This document shows positions 34,915 through 47,951 of a DNA stretch of 64,000 nucleotides, one piece after another. The notes below the pieces were generated by a model. The model saw only the letters and a program-made list of their open reading frames with translations, was not told the origin of the DNA and did not search any database. A program made the position numbers and the translations under genes. Source of the stretch: Aurifilum marmelostoma (taxonomy: Eukaryota; Ascomycota; Sordariomycetes; Diaporthales; Cryphonectriaceae); assembly GCA_027559495.1 (NCBI GenBank), contig JAMXSV010000004.1, positions 1,353,001 through 1,417,000 on the forward strand. Reading direction: 5' to 3'. Numbering within the stretch: the stretch's first letter is position 1; each line of letters begins with the position of its first letter.

Positions 34915-37900
34915 CTTGACGATCTGGTCTGAGGTCTTCTAAATGTGGAAGCAAAGGTGGTCTATGTTTGGATTCGAAGGTGACTGAGACGATGGAAGTG
35001 GAGGCAACGAAAGGGACAATAATGATTGATGATGTCCAGAGAGAGCTATCTAGACAATGACAGATGCTCAGTATCTTATATACAGACTGGGAACTGATAT
35101 TCAATACCTGACCGAAGAGGGACAGCACATCTGCCAGGATCAAAACGCAGGCACAGCCCGCGACTGTCTGCCTTGAGCCGAGATTGTCATCCTCGGACGT
35201 TCTCAGAGCTGTCATCAGCTGTTGTTCATCGCCCGCCAGCTATGAAGACCCCAAGACGGAGAGGCAACGATCACACATCACAGCATGTCTCGATGTAGTC
35301 AATATAGCTTCATGAACAAGATAAATACAAGTGTGAGACCGAAGGTTGTGATATGTATTGGTACAAATATATACCTCTCTTATGAAGTGCCTCAATGTAT
35401 CTGAGGAGGGTCTTCTTGTCTTCCTTCCCTGCCGCGTTCACAGAAAGGGAGGGGGCAGGACAATAGATGCCAAGCCCCCCCCTTCCTATTTCACCCCCAG
35501 AATATAACGACGCTTAGATCAGCTATGAGTGCAGACCTGGGAGATGACCAGCCAAGGAGGTCTCGGTCGATGATGTAGTATATTGAAGGAGCACCCGGGG
35601 CGGAGACACAAGAGTTGTGCACGGATGAGCCCTGCTCTTTTTTTTCTTCTTCTTTTTTTCTCGGTAAAAATAAAGAAGTGGAAAAGAGGGGGGGGGGGGT
35701 AGAAAAAAAAGGAATACCAAAGAAATGGATGAGATTGATAGATTCCAGGCAGACAGCCATATAAACTAAGACAAATTAGGTTCGGTCTCGACGCCTGAGG
35801 CAGATGATCCTTGACACGTAGGGCTGAAATGAGGCTGGATCACGTAGGTGAGCGCCTGCACATTCTGTACCTCAAATCCCCAAAACCGGCGATTCTACGG
35901 CGCAAAAGACGAAGAGTGGAGTAGCACATGCTTGACTGCGGCTCACATAATACCATGGCCCGTACGCAGAGCTAGGTACCTTGAGAAGCGATACAACGAC
36001 CAGCCTCGTTTCGGTGCCGACCGTGAGATGCAACCCGAAATCGAAGACAATGACCTTTCAGTCAGAACCTATGCTACTAATCGGGAGATTATCAGTGTGA
36101 GTGGGCCTCATTCAGAATGACGAGATTAAGAGACCGGAGGGACATATGTGAAGGAAAAACATATGAAAAAGGATGAGGCAGTAGCCGCTCGATCGCTCTG
36201 GACACTTAGTATCAGACCCGAGGACATGGAGGTCGGAAATGACCATAATGTAATCCTTTCCCATCACGAATGTGCTTGCGTTTCTATCTGGTCGTATTGT
36301 TCCAAGAGGTATCGACGCCTCGTAGCCTGGACTGATTGGATGGCTTCCCCTGGTGGTCATGACTTGTCGCTTAGGACCAGAAAGCACTCTCGTGAGCATT
36401 TCGGGGCCCTCCGTGCAGCTTCAAGAACGCCCGGAGCTAGCCCGTCGACGTTGAGCGAATATGTCTCAGGCAGTATTCAGATTGCTTCTCATCCAAGCCG
36501 CACCAGGGCGTCACGATGCTTCACAGCCCAGAGAATGGGTTTCCACTTTGGGAAGAAGCTCCGTTGACATAGCCATAAGTGAATCCTTCCTATAAAGAAA
36601 CCAGTCCTCCATAGCGGATAAGCATGTGATGAGCCGACAGTGTAGCTGTGGCAATGTTTCCTAGTTTACTCGTGGTGGCCGCGCCGGCACAGGCCCTTTC
36701 CCTCTCCACCCCCAAGATCCTTCCGCAGCTTCCACGATTAATGGTGTGCTGGATCACGGCCAGCAAGAATCCTTCGTCCGGTAATAGTCATAGTAATCTC
36801 CATGGAGAGGGCTCGTTGGTCTTGAGGCAGGACCCACGAAGAAGGGTGGCATGCCTAAGGCAGTCCCTAATGTTTCACAGAAATTTGAAAAGTTTTCAAG
36901 CCTTGCAGCCCTCACCCTCCGCCTGCCACCCATCTCTCCACAGCTCGTTCCACATCTGCGAGACGTGACCATAAAACGATCCTTCTAGCAGTGCGTTCAT
37001 CACCTAGAAAATCGGCCCAGTCCTGTGGGCTACGTCACGACTAGCCATATGTGAGAACTACCTCATAAGGCTGATGTAACCACACAAGAACATGGTGGGA
37101 GTTCTGCGGTAGGGGTTAATGGACAGTCGTGGTTATAGAACACGTGGGCAAGCTGCCCATTGCAAATATATTCGGCGAGAGGACGGGCCACTGGCCTGTG
37201 TGGTGTGTGGTGTGTGGTGTGTGGGATGAGGGTGGGGGTGAGATTCTCGATGATGCCTAGAAGGCCTTGTTTCTCGACCAACTTGGACAGACCAAGAGCC
37301 AAATATGGCAGGCCACAAACGATTGCGGCTGTCCGGAGACCAGATTTCAAGAACCTTGTCTGGTTGTCTTGCCCAATTGTGGGTCAGATATGAACGGGTT
37401 TGTCGACTTGGTGACCGGCCCCCAAAGATCGAGGCGGGACAACTTCAGCTTCTCAGCCTCCTCAGGCGATGACCACCATCAAGGTGCAGATGAAGCCACG
37501 TTCAGAAATGTGTCCGAGCTTTGCCCCACACATTGCAATCATGTAAGCCACGAGCACAATGATTGAAGGAAAATGAAAAGAGAATGAATTGTAGTTGTTT
37601 CGATCACACCCTTGGACGTTCGGGACCGAAGAGCTCACGATCGAGCCACGGCATGCCGACAACAACCCGGTCTATCGTCAGCCTCGCACTTGATGATAGC
37701 CGGCGACATCGGTATGGAATTCAGATCAAGGGGACCAGTAGTGTTGAGGTTGATAACTTCTCAGCCCGAGAACGCTGATGTCTTGGCGATCTAGGAAATG
37801 CCGTCATGAGAATGCAACTCGATAGCTTGCAACCAGAGCAGATCTCTGGAACTTCTCAGCTTCCTTCAGCCCCACGGGTCAGATGGGGCCTTTGTGTGTT

Positions 37901-39470
37901 TTGGAGAATAAAGTACTGATATCCCATCGTTCAGGTCGATCATCCCTGGCGTGTTCTTTTGGTAGGGAGGCAGTAGTTGTTTTTAGATGGTCGCCAGATT
38001 CGTCTCAGCTCAAATGCCATGCTTAGAATCTGTGGTCGAGGTAGAGTCTCCATCCTTTAACGATCGTGCCTGAACATACACAGGTTCTTGAGTAATGAGT
38101 GGCTCTACTCCTTACAATCTCAACGAGTTGCCGGATAGGACGAAAAGCAGGAAGCGGAGCATGAAGAGATAGAGGAGTATATAAAGCAACATCCTCGCTC
38201 TCCCGCCAGACAAATTGCATCTGATCTGGTGGAGGGGAGTTAGCATTGAGAGTCTCTTATACGTACCACCAAGCCACCCCTGCCAAATGACGATGCGGCG
38301 TTGCGAGCCCGAATACCACCTTGAATACTCTGGCAAATGGCGAGGGCTAGAGACATCCAGACATGGATGCTGGGTCGCCTCGTGGTGGATCATTGATGTG
38401 CTCGTGGGATACACAGGGGTCATGGCGGCTGCCTCTGCTCCAGGGTCGACGCCAGGCCATGCCCACTATACATAGTATCTCTCCTTGACTCTCCTCGGGG
38501 TAAAGACGAGTGAGGGCTGGCCGGATCCAAACAGCGCGAAAGTGTGACAGCCAGATAGGCTATCACCAGCGTCAAACCCGATCAGAAAGACCGTCGAGTT
38601 TAGCAGTCCAAGAGCGCAGATCGATTCGCCGAGAATTGTTCAGTCAGGTGTATATTGAGATGACGGACGACTGAGGAGGCAGAAAAAGACAAGAGGAAAG
38701 GACAAGAAGAAATCTACTCGGCCAATAGATCCTGGCGGGGAGACGGGCCTAAAACAAGCTTCGCGCCGCAGTGGGCCGCGTCGAGGGGACGGCGCGCTGG
38801 CCTGGGCCAAGCGCCGTGCTCTCAGAAACCTGAACCAGCCCGGAGAGACCCCTCGTCATTGGCGACGTTTCATTGCGAGCCCTCTCATCCAACGTCATCG
38901 CCTTGGCATCCCTGTTTCCTTTCTTCCTCTTGGCTTAGCCTCTTAAACCATGCGAGACGCCAGCTCCCTTGGTGAAAGCAGACAGAGGGTGATTTCTCTT
39001 CTGCAGCTATTCAAATTGAGAACGTCATCTACCCAGCTGTCATGATCAAAGCGCTCGATTTAGTGTTTCTTTTTGCTCACTGCTTCAAATAGCAGCTGCT
39101 ACTCCTGCTCGTGCTTCCGATCCCGCTTTTTCGCTACCGTCCGAGGCGTCGTGGACTCTACCTCTCGAAGTTCCTGAAAAACCTAAGACATAAAAAATCA
39201 CAGTACGACGAGACTTACGTGACGTACGCGAGCTTCGAGACAACAAGCATTCCTCCACGGGATAGTTAAAATTCAAAGAGATCCACGAGACAGCATCGCC
39301 CTGCCCTGCTCTCTCTCACTGTCCTCGCCCATCTTCTTTTTCCAAACAAAAGAAGTCTGCCCACAGCTCCAATCGCGCATCGACACAGGCGCATACAAAG
39401 CTATCTTCTACACAAATAATACACGCCTACCTTTGAAGGCAGCAAACAACCCACACAACAACTATTCGAC
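34915..39470. other. Gene-poor region, right part
   Basis: No supportable gene in 4.5 kb. It has a G11-12 run near 35688-35699 and GTGT-rich sequence near 37197-37220. Minus-strand frames at 37063-37350 and 38112-38423 have hydrophobic stretches but no reliable exon joins. A CLTAAHIIPW string at about 35929-35958 recalls HNH-nuclease proteins, too short to call. 38960-39460 is probably the promoter and 5' UTR of the MARVEL-like gene. Confidence 0.45.
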
Positions 39471-39935
39471 ATGGGCGTCTTCGGCTTCGCCGTCTCCTAC
39501 ATCGCCTTTTCAGCCCTGCACATTGTCCAGCTCGCCCTTGCGCTGGCGGTGTGCGGGCTATACGGCCAGGACCTGCATCGCGCCGACGAGAAGGGCGTGC
39601 ATGCGGACTCGAAATGGGTGTACGCGGTGGTCGTTGGCGCGTTGAGCGCCTTTACGGCGCTTGTGTACCTAATCCCCTTTATTCTGCGCATCTGGCTGGT
39701 CTGGGCCTGGGACCTGGTGTTGTTCGTGTTGTGGATCGCGCTCTTTGGTGTCTTTGGCAAGATGTACATCCACGAGAACCCCGAGGGTGATTCCGGCATC
39801 CAGCGCATGAAGAATGCCGTCTGGGTAGACCTGGTTTCCGCGCTGTTGTGGCTCTTGCTCGCCGTTGCTGCATTCGGGTACTGGTGGGGTCATCGCGAGA
39901 GGCATACACGCTTCACCGGCCGCGCGAGGGTGTAG
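39471..39935 (+). CDS. MARVEL-like four-helix membrane protein
   Basis: A single exon of 154 aa. Four hydrophobic segments are clear: about 5-29 (FAVSYIAFSALHIVQLALAL), 49-72 (WVYAVVVGALSAFTALVYLI), 76-97 (IWLVWAWDLVLFVLWIALFG) and 117-140 (WVDLVSALLWLLLAVAAFGY). Small loops, a central DLHRADEKGVHADSKW loop and an Arg-rich tail (HRERHTRFTGRARV) complete it. Length, four helices and the aromatic DLVLFVLW helix match fungal MARVEL-domain proteins, which sit in plasma-membrane or secretory-pathway membranes; individual functions are mostly unknown. The start is supported by a long C/A-rich leader without earlier in-frame ATG close by (CACACAACAACTATTCGAC before the ATG). Confidence 0.85.
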   Translation: MGVFGFAVSYIAFSALHIVQLALALAVCGLYGQDLHRADEKGVHADSKWVYAVVVGALSAFTALVYLIPFILRIWLVWAWDLVLFVLWIALFGVFGKMYIHENPEGDSGIQRMKNAVWVDLVSALLWLLLAVAAFGYWWGHRERHTRFTGRARV

Positions 39936-42900
39936 AGGCCCTCTGTATCCGAGGGACTAGAGCTTGCCCGACTTCGAGATCAGCGACGGGAGGACACTGG
40001 ACGTGACTGAGACAAAGCGGAGTGCGGTTGCGGCAGATGATCTCTGCGGTGGGACAGCGTGCAGGTCATCAGAGGACCACTGTCGGGTTCTTGCTCATAT
40101 CTCTCGCCCTCGCCCTCGCGATGATGATGATGGGATGCGGTGTTGGTAGCAGGACGCTTGGTTTGCATGGTTGTCGAAAAGACGGGATACACGAGCGGAT
40201 TTACACTGTAGGCCCGTCCTATTTAATACCTTACTGTTGAGTTCTAGGGGTTGAGCGTTTTGGTTCCTTGACTTTGCAAAGATTCCCAAATACCATTAGA
40301 GTACACACAAGACTTTTGCAATTACACCTAATCTCATCTACACCGTTTCTATAGTTCATTTCCCCTTCATAGACATGTGCAGGCAGTCTTCACATGATTG
40401 TTCTCTACTGTGGCGGAACTGTTGTCTGTCAAAACCCAGAGACAGGTTTCTATGCTCAAAAACAATACATCTGTACATGGTGGTCATGATCTTGAAGGAT
40501 GCCCTCGAGTGCTGCCTCGGGAACGTCTCTGAGGCTCGACTATCTGGCCATGAGCTCTACACCGGGATAATCTCAGCGTCGTCCTGTCGCGGATTGCGAA
40601 CCAAAACGTTAGTTACATAGAATAATGACGGATCGGGTCGCTGTTGGACCTCTAAATTTCCTCTTTCAAACATGAAACATGGCCCACTTGCTCTCTTCGT
40701 GAAGTACATAGTACTACAAGTATGTATGCACGCTGATCAGATCCGCAATATGTATCCGAATTGACCAGACAGCAGCTTCTGTTGAAGAGATTCCAGGGCA
40801 AAGCTCCGCAACCGGTCGCTTACTAACATTTGGCTGCCCATCATCACTGAGTATCTCGACAGCCAACGTACCTACGACACCTCGCGCAAGCCCATCTACA
40901 TTCTCCGCAGCCCAGACCATTCGACCAGTCACCAACGTCAGGACAGCTGTCTTACAAGATGCACCAGAGAACGGTGATAATGACACAGAATCACGACACG
41001 GCAGCACTTCATCACCAGCACAACACCCAATGCCCCGTTCTGGGTGGGGAGTTTTGGGGGGCGCGTGGGGAACAAGCTGTCTTTCTGTGACGTCAGCAGT
41101 ACAGGACCCCACCCACCATTCGCTGTCTCCCCCCTCCTCCTTCTCCTCCTGCTCATCCTCCCACCTCTTGCAACCCCATTTCCAGTAAAAGCAACCGCAC
41201 CACCAGCAAGACACCTATCCAGGCATTCCCCAGGTTGGGTAGGCACGGCAGGTTAACAACATCCACAGCTTGGCGGGGAACACGCCGATCCTGGCATTCC
41301 CACAATTTGGCAATTTCCTGTCGGCAATTGGATCCTTTTTCCTGGATAGCAGCATCCAGCTGCTGCAGCGACACTGGTTGCACAGGGCCGAACTGGAGCA
41401 AGCCTTTCTCGTCCTCTCTTGCAGGATCTTTCCCTCGCCTGCCAAGCTCAGGATGGAAATGTCATGGCTGATCATGGGACCATTCTGGTGACTGTGCCAT
41501 GCAGGCGCATCGGGACAGTTGCACAGACTTGTGCTTGAAGCGGGTGAGATTGGCGTTGTGAGGGTGTCCGGAACTGCAACTCAATGACGGCATGACAGAA
41601 GAGGCTTTCACACATGCGGCGCAAGGAACGTTCACGAGATATCGCCGCCGGAAGATACCGGTGCCTCTGGCGTGAGATGCCGGGTCTGTATCCGCGCTCG
41701 CTGGCTGGCTGGGCACTAAGTGCTGGTATGACACTAGCCCGCGCCACGTTACTGCTGCACGACGCCGGTGTCATTCAATAACACCAGCCGCGAAACAGAC
41801 AAGAAAAAAAGAAAAAGAAAAAAAACAGAGACCTGCATATTGCAAAATGCAAGATCAGCGACTCGCTGCGGCCCAAGCCGCCGATCTTTTCCCAGCAAAG
41901 GCTTCTTTCCCACCAGAGGGTCGTTTGCATCCTGCTTCATGCCTCCTGAAAGGCCCGTTGCGGTTCTCAAATGTGTGCTGTACTGGTGGACCCAAGCCCC
42001 TTTTGCTTCCAAGATGCGCCGAGGGGGGGGGGGGTTGGATGGGGAAGGGCTGGACCACAGGGAGAAGGAAAAAGGGAAAAAGAGACACCCGTGAAAGTCG
42101 CTCACATATGCGTCTTGCAACCCTGGCTCTGCTCTCCCGAGACGGGATTTTATCCTCCAAGGATTATCAAATGACAGCTCAGACGGCGTCCTCTAGACCC
42201 GCCATTAGCGCGAACTTCAAAGCCCCCTGCAGGTCTTAGGATGATGGGCTGGACGGCTATGCAAAGGCTGCAATGTTTGCCTCGCAGCCTGTTGGGTTAT
42301 TGCAAGGGCAGGAAATTCCATGAGCATGCAATAGATGAGTCTTCTCAGTTACTCTCTGTTCTTGCCTGATGTTGTGCGGCCACATTGGACTTTGGACTGG
42401 CAGATCATTGCCGCGGAAGAGAAGAATAAGGATCGATGGCCATGATGATACTGGGAAAGGCTAGGAGAACCCTGGAACCAGGGCCCATGCTGACCACTCC
42501 GCGATTTCTTTCGGCAGTCGCTCTTGGGTTCGAAAACCTAGAGAGAGGAGGAAAACAATTCAGAAGAAATACGACAAAGTCACCAGAGCACACTCGACGA
42601 CGTGTCGCGCCCGACAAACAGAATCGCCTGGGTTGAGGAGGGCTTCTGATGAATCGAGCTCGGTCACGACCTGGCCACCTCAGCTTGCGTCTCACAGGAC
42701 GGATGCGTACAGCCGTGGCGTTCTGGGCGTGCCAATGTGATACGTTATGGGGACCCAAAGACCCTGCAAGGTTCTCCCTGTGCCACCCACCGGCCATGTA
42801 CGTCGCCCTTTTGGGCAACTCAGGGGGGGTTGATGGTGGTGTTGACTCAAGAGGAGGTGGAGGAATGAGGAGGAGAAAGATGAATGATGGAAAGAGGAGG

Positions 42901-45334
42901 GTGGGCAGAAAGTGCGACGGTGTCTATATGGCCCCCCCTCGGTTTCGTGACTTTCTTCAAAGTCTCCTCTGGCGTGGCGGTGTTGATCTTTATTCAGGGA
43001 CTGGTGAGGCCCTGGAGAAGCCCATACGGGCTTTGGAAATGCTGTGGTGATCACTGCTGTAGTTGTGTCTAGCGCCCTGATATTCATAGACCACCCGGCA
43101 CTGACTGACTGGACTAGGCATAAATCCATCCTGAGGAGCATAGCACATAGATATGCATGTGGGCTCCCCAGGCAGATGAGGGGGCTTGGTAATGATGGTC
43201 AACTTTTGCCTCTTGTCCCTCCCTGTCTGCCTCTGCTTCTGTCTCTCTCTCCTAGTGGCCATGGCCTCTTTCAGAAATATACACACGAACTGACTCATTA
43301 ATTTTGGCAAATGAGACCATAAAGTGATCAGTTGTCTGCTGTGTCTCTCTTGTGAATTTTTTTCTGGGTCCTGAGAGGTCATTCCACTCTATTGACAAGC
43401 CTCTTATACAACCTATCACCTCATACAGGGCAGGAAACGGAAGGTCATCCTTTGGTGTCCACCAAAGCCAACAGGCCCAAGGTTACAGTCACAGTAGGTG
43501 ACGAAAAGCCTGACAGGGAGAGATCTGAGGAAAGGGGAGAGAGGAGGGAGAGAGAAGTGGAAGACAGGGGAGGGAAAAGAAAGGTACGTACCACAAGAGG
43601 ACACCAGCTGCACAAGACTGCCAAAATGCATTGCAACTGCAGACCAGCAAACCAGCAGGCCAGCGAACCCAGTTATTAATTTCCCTATTGGATAGTCAGT
43701 CGGTTGATTGTTCTGTTCTATTCGGTCCTGCAGGCAGCTAACTTGTCTCGCATGGTCGTTGTTCTTTTTGAAGACCCATGTGTTTGTTGAGCATTTCTTT
43801 CTGGAAACAACCTCAACTTTCTCTCCCTCTCTCTACTTTTTTTTTTCTCTTCTTTGATTTTGTTCTTTCATTCCCACGTCCACCACCAATCTCACCCAGC
43901 CACGTGCCAGCCAACCACCACACACCCGCGAGGCTCACCACCGCTCTATTCCCGAGGAACAAATTAAAGCTCAACCAGACTTTTGGTTCACACCGTGAAG
44001 ATAGATACTGGAATCACCAACCGATAGTTGGTTGTGACCTTCTATCGCCTGACAAGTTCTCGGTGGGCCTGAACCACATTTCTCGCCTGACCAGTGGGGC
44101 CAATTACAGCACCTGAAGAAAGAAAGAAGAAGGAGAGATTGAACGAGAGTCAGAGCAATCCCGTTTGCTGCAGGGGCTCTTTTGCAGGGTCCAGGTTAGA
44201 GCTTGTCTACACACTATTACTCCTGGCTCTTAGCAGGTGCAAAAGGGCAAACGGGCAGCCCAGCCAAGAACCCCGGGCGATCAGGCAAACGACAAAACGA
44301 GAAACGAGAAACGGCAAAGACGACACATCGGCCAGGCCTGTCGGTCAGCAGCAGGGAATAGAGAGAGAGAGAGAGAGAGCAAAACCTTTACACACGTATC
44401 TCGGCTTGATCTCACCGTCAGATTGAGCCACCACACACGTACCCTGCTCGTGTCACTATTTTGGGGGTAAGCATCATCCTTACCTCTCTTTGCTGCGAGA
44501 AGCCGCACCCGGCCGGCTTGCAAAGGAAGCCATCAAACCCGCTTCTTGACAAGACGGCCATACAAGCCAACACAAAACATATATCAAGCAGCCTCATGGC
44601 CCTCCCTCCCGATTTTACTGAGCACAACGCTGCAGACAAATTCTTCTCCGACGCGTCGCTCAGTTGCCTTCGTCTTACGCTCGGTGAGTAAACATGTTTT
44701 CCTATCTCTGCTGCCCTTTTGTCTGCACATTCACAAGCCAAGGCTTGAACCAACTCTGCACACACCGAGCCGGGTCACCCTGATCTTCCCCTGCACAAGG
44801 GCCCCAGAGATGACAGCCATCCGCCTCCCAAGAGCTTTTGTCGCTGGCAAAGATGAATGCGTCTCTATACTGCCTCCACCAGCGGCTGAACTCTATCTCG
44901 GCGGGTCCACATGCTTTTCCAGCAGGCTGGCGCCATCTCTGGGGGAGAGACCGGATCTGTTGCCGTGCTAGTGGCAGTGAGGAGGGGCGTACTATGGCCC
45001 AAACGTCCAGTACAAGTCCACAAGAGCATTTTTACTTGACCACAGGCTCGCTTGGCCATTGCGGTGATCCCCAAGCATCCACCCAAGGCCTGTTTTCTCC
45101 TCTCCCACCCTGTGCCCTACAGCCTTCTCCCTCTCCCCTTCTTCCTCTCCCTTGGCCTGGGAATTGTTCGATCTGATCACACCACCGTGTCGTCACGATC
45201 CCAAACCCTCCATGGCCGATCTACATACAGCTCATCACTTGCGGATACCTCCCGGCTGACCTGAAGGGAAAAGGACAGGGGAAAGAAGATATAGACATTA
45301 TAAGACGATCGGCCTTCAGCCTCAGCTGGCCATC
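39936..45334. other. Intergenic region, no supported gene
   Basis: 5.4 kb between two plus-strand genes. It carries a G10 run near 42025-42034, A-rich stretches (41800-41826), purine-rich stretches (43500-43580) and a GA tract (44361-44379). Many frames of 70-166 codons overlap on both strands, none with a recognised domain. The final kilobase (44300-45330) is C/T-rich and probably holds promoter and 5' UTR of the next gene. Confidence 0.5.
44361..44379. repeat. (GA)n microsatellite
   Basis: About nine GA units in intergenic sequence. Confidence 0.9.
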
Positions 45335-47951
45335 ATGTTTCCCACCACGAACGTGCTTGGTCGCTCGGCAGCTCTGAACCCTACTATACTGCCAGTACAC
45401 CTAACCGAATCAGCCGAAGAGGAGAGGAACACCAGCACCCGCCCTGTCATTAGGCCCCGCAAGAGGGCCTATTCGAGCTCCTCGGAAGTCTCGGTTGCGA
45501 GCGTACATTCTGAGGATCAATTCGTCTTCTCCCCCCACCGTTCGCCAGCTCACGAACAGGCATCCTTCTTCCCAGCCGCAAAAACAGCGGCAAGGGCAGC
45601 ACGGCGAGCAGATCCAACTCTGTTGGACCCTGATTCAGACGTAGAGGTCGGCAGTAGTCGACGGCGGCAGAAACGTGTCGGTAAGCTTATACCAAGGATG
45701 CTCCCTTTTTTCTTCTACCTCTTGCCCGATTTCGTTGTGTTCTACCTGCAGACCCCAAAATCCCGGACAGGCCGATCGTGTTTGCATGTTACAGCATGGC
45801 TGCGGCGCCCGTTAGTGCAGGTGTCAATCATCAGCGGGTGTTGTTGTGTGGCATCACAAGCCGTGCTACAGGGGAGGGGGGAGGGTGTCGATCGGATCGT
45901 CGTTGTCCGTGCGACGGTTGCTTCTGATCCTGATCCTGCTGGAGATGGAAGTTGAACGTGGAGGAATTTTTTGTCCTTCCCCTTTTCCGGTGCTGTGGCA
46001 GTGTAGCAGAAGGATCAATCTGGCCTGTCGGCCGGTGAATCTCTCTGCCTGCATCACAGCAGAATGTCGTGCGCGTGCTTTGTGTGTGCGTGCCTGCTGC
46101 GACCCAGGATCCTCGTCTCACGACACGGGCCAGTCAACCGTCTTGGTTCGCTCTGTATTCCAACCCCGGCTTTTACTCCAACCCCCATTCCCGGCTCAGG
46201 TTGCCGTCTGTCAATGGCGGAACAAGCACCTCACAGGGTCGCATTTTTTGCGACTCAGGTGAGGGCGGCGCCTGTCAACTGGGTCACTAACCGAAAACTG
46301 GGCAAGCGCCCTATCCGCCTCAAGAAATTGTCTCAGGGCCAGGGCGCTACCACATGCAAGGTATCGCGGGGGGGGGGGCCACAGGGGGGGGCCTTGAGGG
46401 GTTGTTAGTGCCGACGACAAGGCCCTTGCCAATTGCGCCTAGGAGGGACGTCATCTGCAGCAGGGCGCTGCTGATGCGTTTGCCCACTCCAGCAGCAGAG
46501 CTGATCAGATCCTCTTTTATTTATTTTTTTTTCTCCGCAGCAATGGCAGCCGTTGTCTTGGTGCATATAGTCCGGAGGGACAACGCTACTTTTTATCCTT
46601 TTTTTCCAAGACCTGACTGACCGTTCTTCCTTCCCCTCACTAGCTGCACGAGATATCTCCGAACCCCCCGGTCAATCAGCAGACAGCCACTCGACCACCA
46701 TCACCGCGTCCGACGAGCCTCCCACGCCACGCTCCAAGCCCATCGCGATTGAACTGCCTCCCTCGCTCTCGCGCAAGATCGGATCCAGTTCTGTCTACAC
46801 CCCCATCGAGCCTCTTTCAGCCCGTGGAGATATTTCAGGGTAAGTTCATCCTCAGACGCAGCTCCTTCATTGATCAATCGTGGGGTGGAGAGTGGCTTGG
46901 CTGACCATGGCATGCGGGCAACTGTCGCAGTGGTTATTTCCCACTCCACGAAGACCCCGACGACCGCATCCATCGTCCACACCCTTTTCACGCGGCCGCG
47001 AAGGCGGCCAAACGTGCCTCTGAAGAGTGGCAGCACGAGGACCTCCAGGCCAATACTGCCCAGGCCAGCAGTGTCAAGACCAAGACTGCGAAGGCCAGCG
47101 GTGCTAAGACCAAGCGTGCTAGGGCCAACAGCGCTAAGACCAAGAGTGCTGAGGCCAGCTTTGCGCAGGCCAGTAGCGAACCGTCCACCACCGCCGCCAC
47201 AGCGAGCGCGAGGCGGCCTTCGGTCCCCAAGACCGCCGTGTCAAAGTCAAAGTCCAAGGGTTCTCATCCGAAAGCGAGCTCGGTCAAGATGCCTCCACCA
47301 CGGGCTGCCGGTCACAACACTCCCGTCACCTCATACAACCCGGGCGGGAGCGACATCTCCATCCCCATGGGCAAGTACTATCCAAGCAACTACGAGGCCG
47401 CCAGGGCACGGAAGCTGGGCCAGTCTTCCTCCTCTTCCTCCCGCACACAAACATCACAGAGCAGCCTGCGACCGCCTTTTGCCGCCAACAGCACGCCCTG
47501 CGTCAAATCAGACAGCGCCATACCGCAGGTCAACCGGCCAGACGCACCACGCGAGCGCTCCGACTCGGAGGCGAAGCGTCGGCTACAGCAGTATCAGCGC
47601 GACATGGTCGCCCAGGCTACTCAGGCCGCCCGGCGTCTCGCCAGCTCGAATGGCGTGTCGGCTCACCTTGCCTCGGCGCACGGGGTGGCCTTGCAGAAGT
47701 TCAGCAAGGGACCTCATGGACCTCTCTCCCCGCGCCTGCAGCCCCTCGGCAGCCCTGGACCGGTCACCCCGATGGACCTGGAGAACCAGGGCTGCGAAGG
47801 TGGGTATCTCTCGCGTGGCCGGCCCGTGCCAAGCCCAGATGCCGGTCGAGAGTTCGAGGCCGTCGCCCGGGCCATGAAGGCCGAGAACGAGCGGAAGCGT
47901 CGAGAGGGCAGAAGCTCTCCGGCCGTCGAGGCGGGTGGGTTCCTCTTCTAA
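45335..47951 (+). CDS. Ser/Ala-rich protein of unknown function, 3 exons
   Basis: Exons 45335-45680, 46644-46839 and 46931-47951 keep phase (1, then 2) and give 520 aa. Intron 1 is 963 bp, intron 2 is 91 bp. The protein is mostly disordered: a Ser-rich head (RPRKRAYSSSSEVSVASVHS), an acidic-basic stretch, ARDISEPPGQSADSHSTTI, then GGYFPLHEDPDDRIHRPHPF, three imperfect 10-residue Ala/Lys repeats, a basic Pro region, GGSDISIPMGKYYPSNYEAARARK and a helical C-terminal part (SEAKRRLQQYQRDMVAQATQ and REFEAVARAMKAENERKRRE). The GKYYPSNYE motif is the most conserved-looking part. I do not recognise the family; the basic/disordered character is compatible with a nuclear or chromatin-associated role, which is inference only. 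The exon phases and the continuous C-terminal exon support a real gene; intron 1 may hide a missed exon. Confidence 0.72.
47067..47156 (+). repeat. Three 30-bp imperfect tandem repeats within the coding sequence
   Basis: Units 47067-47096, 47097-47126 and 47127-47156 encode SSVKTKTAKA, SGAKTKRARA and NSAKTKSAEA; a fourth, degraded unit (SFAQASS) follows. Confidence 0.85.

Noticed and set aside
35929..35958. HNH-nuclease-like string CLTAAHIIPW
   Set aside because: Too short, with no second half of the domain in any nearby frame.
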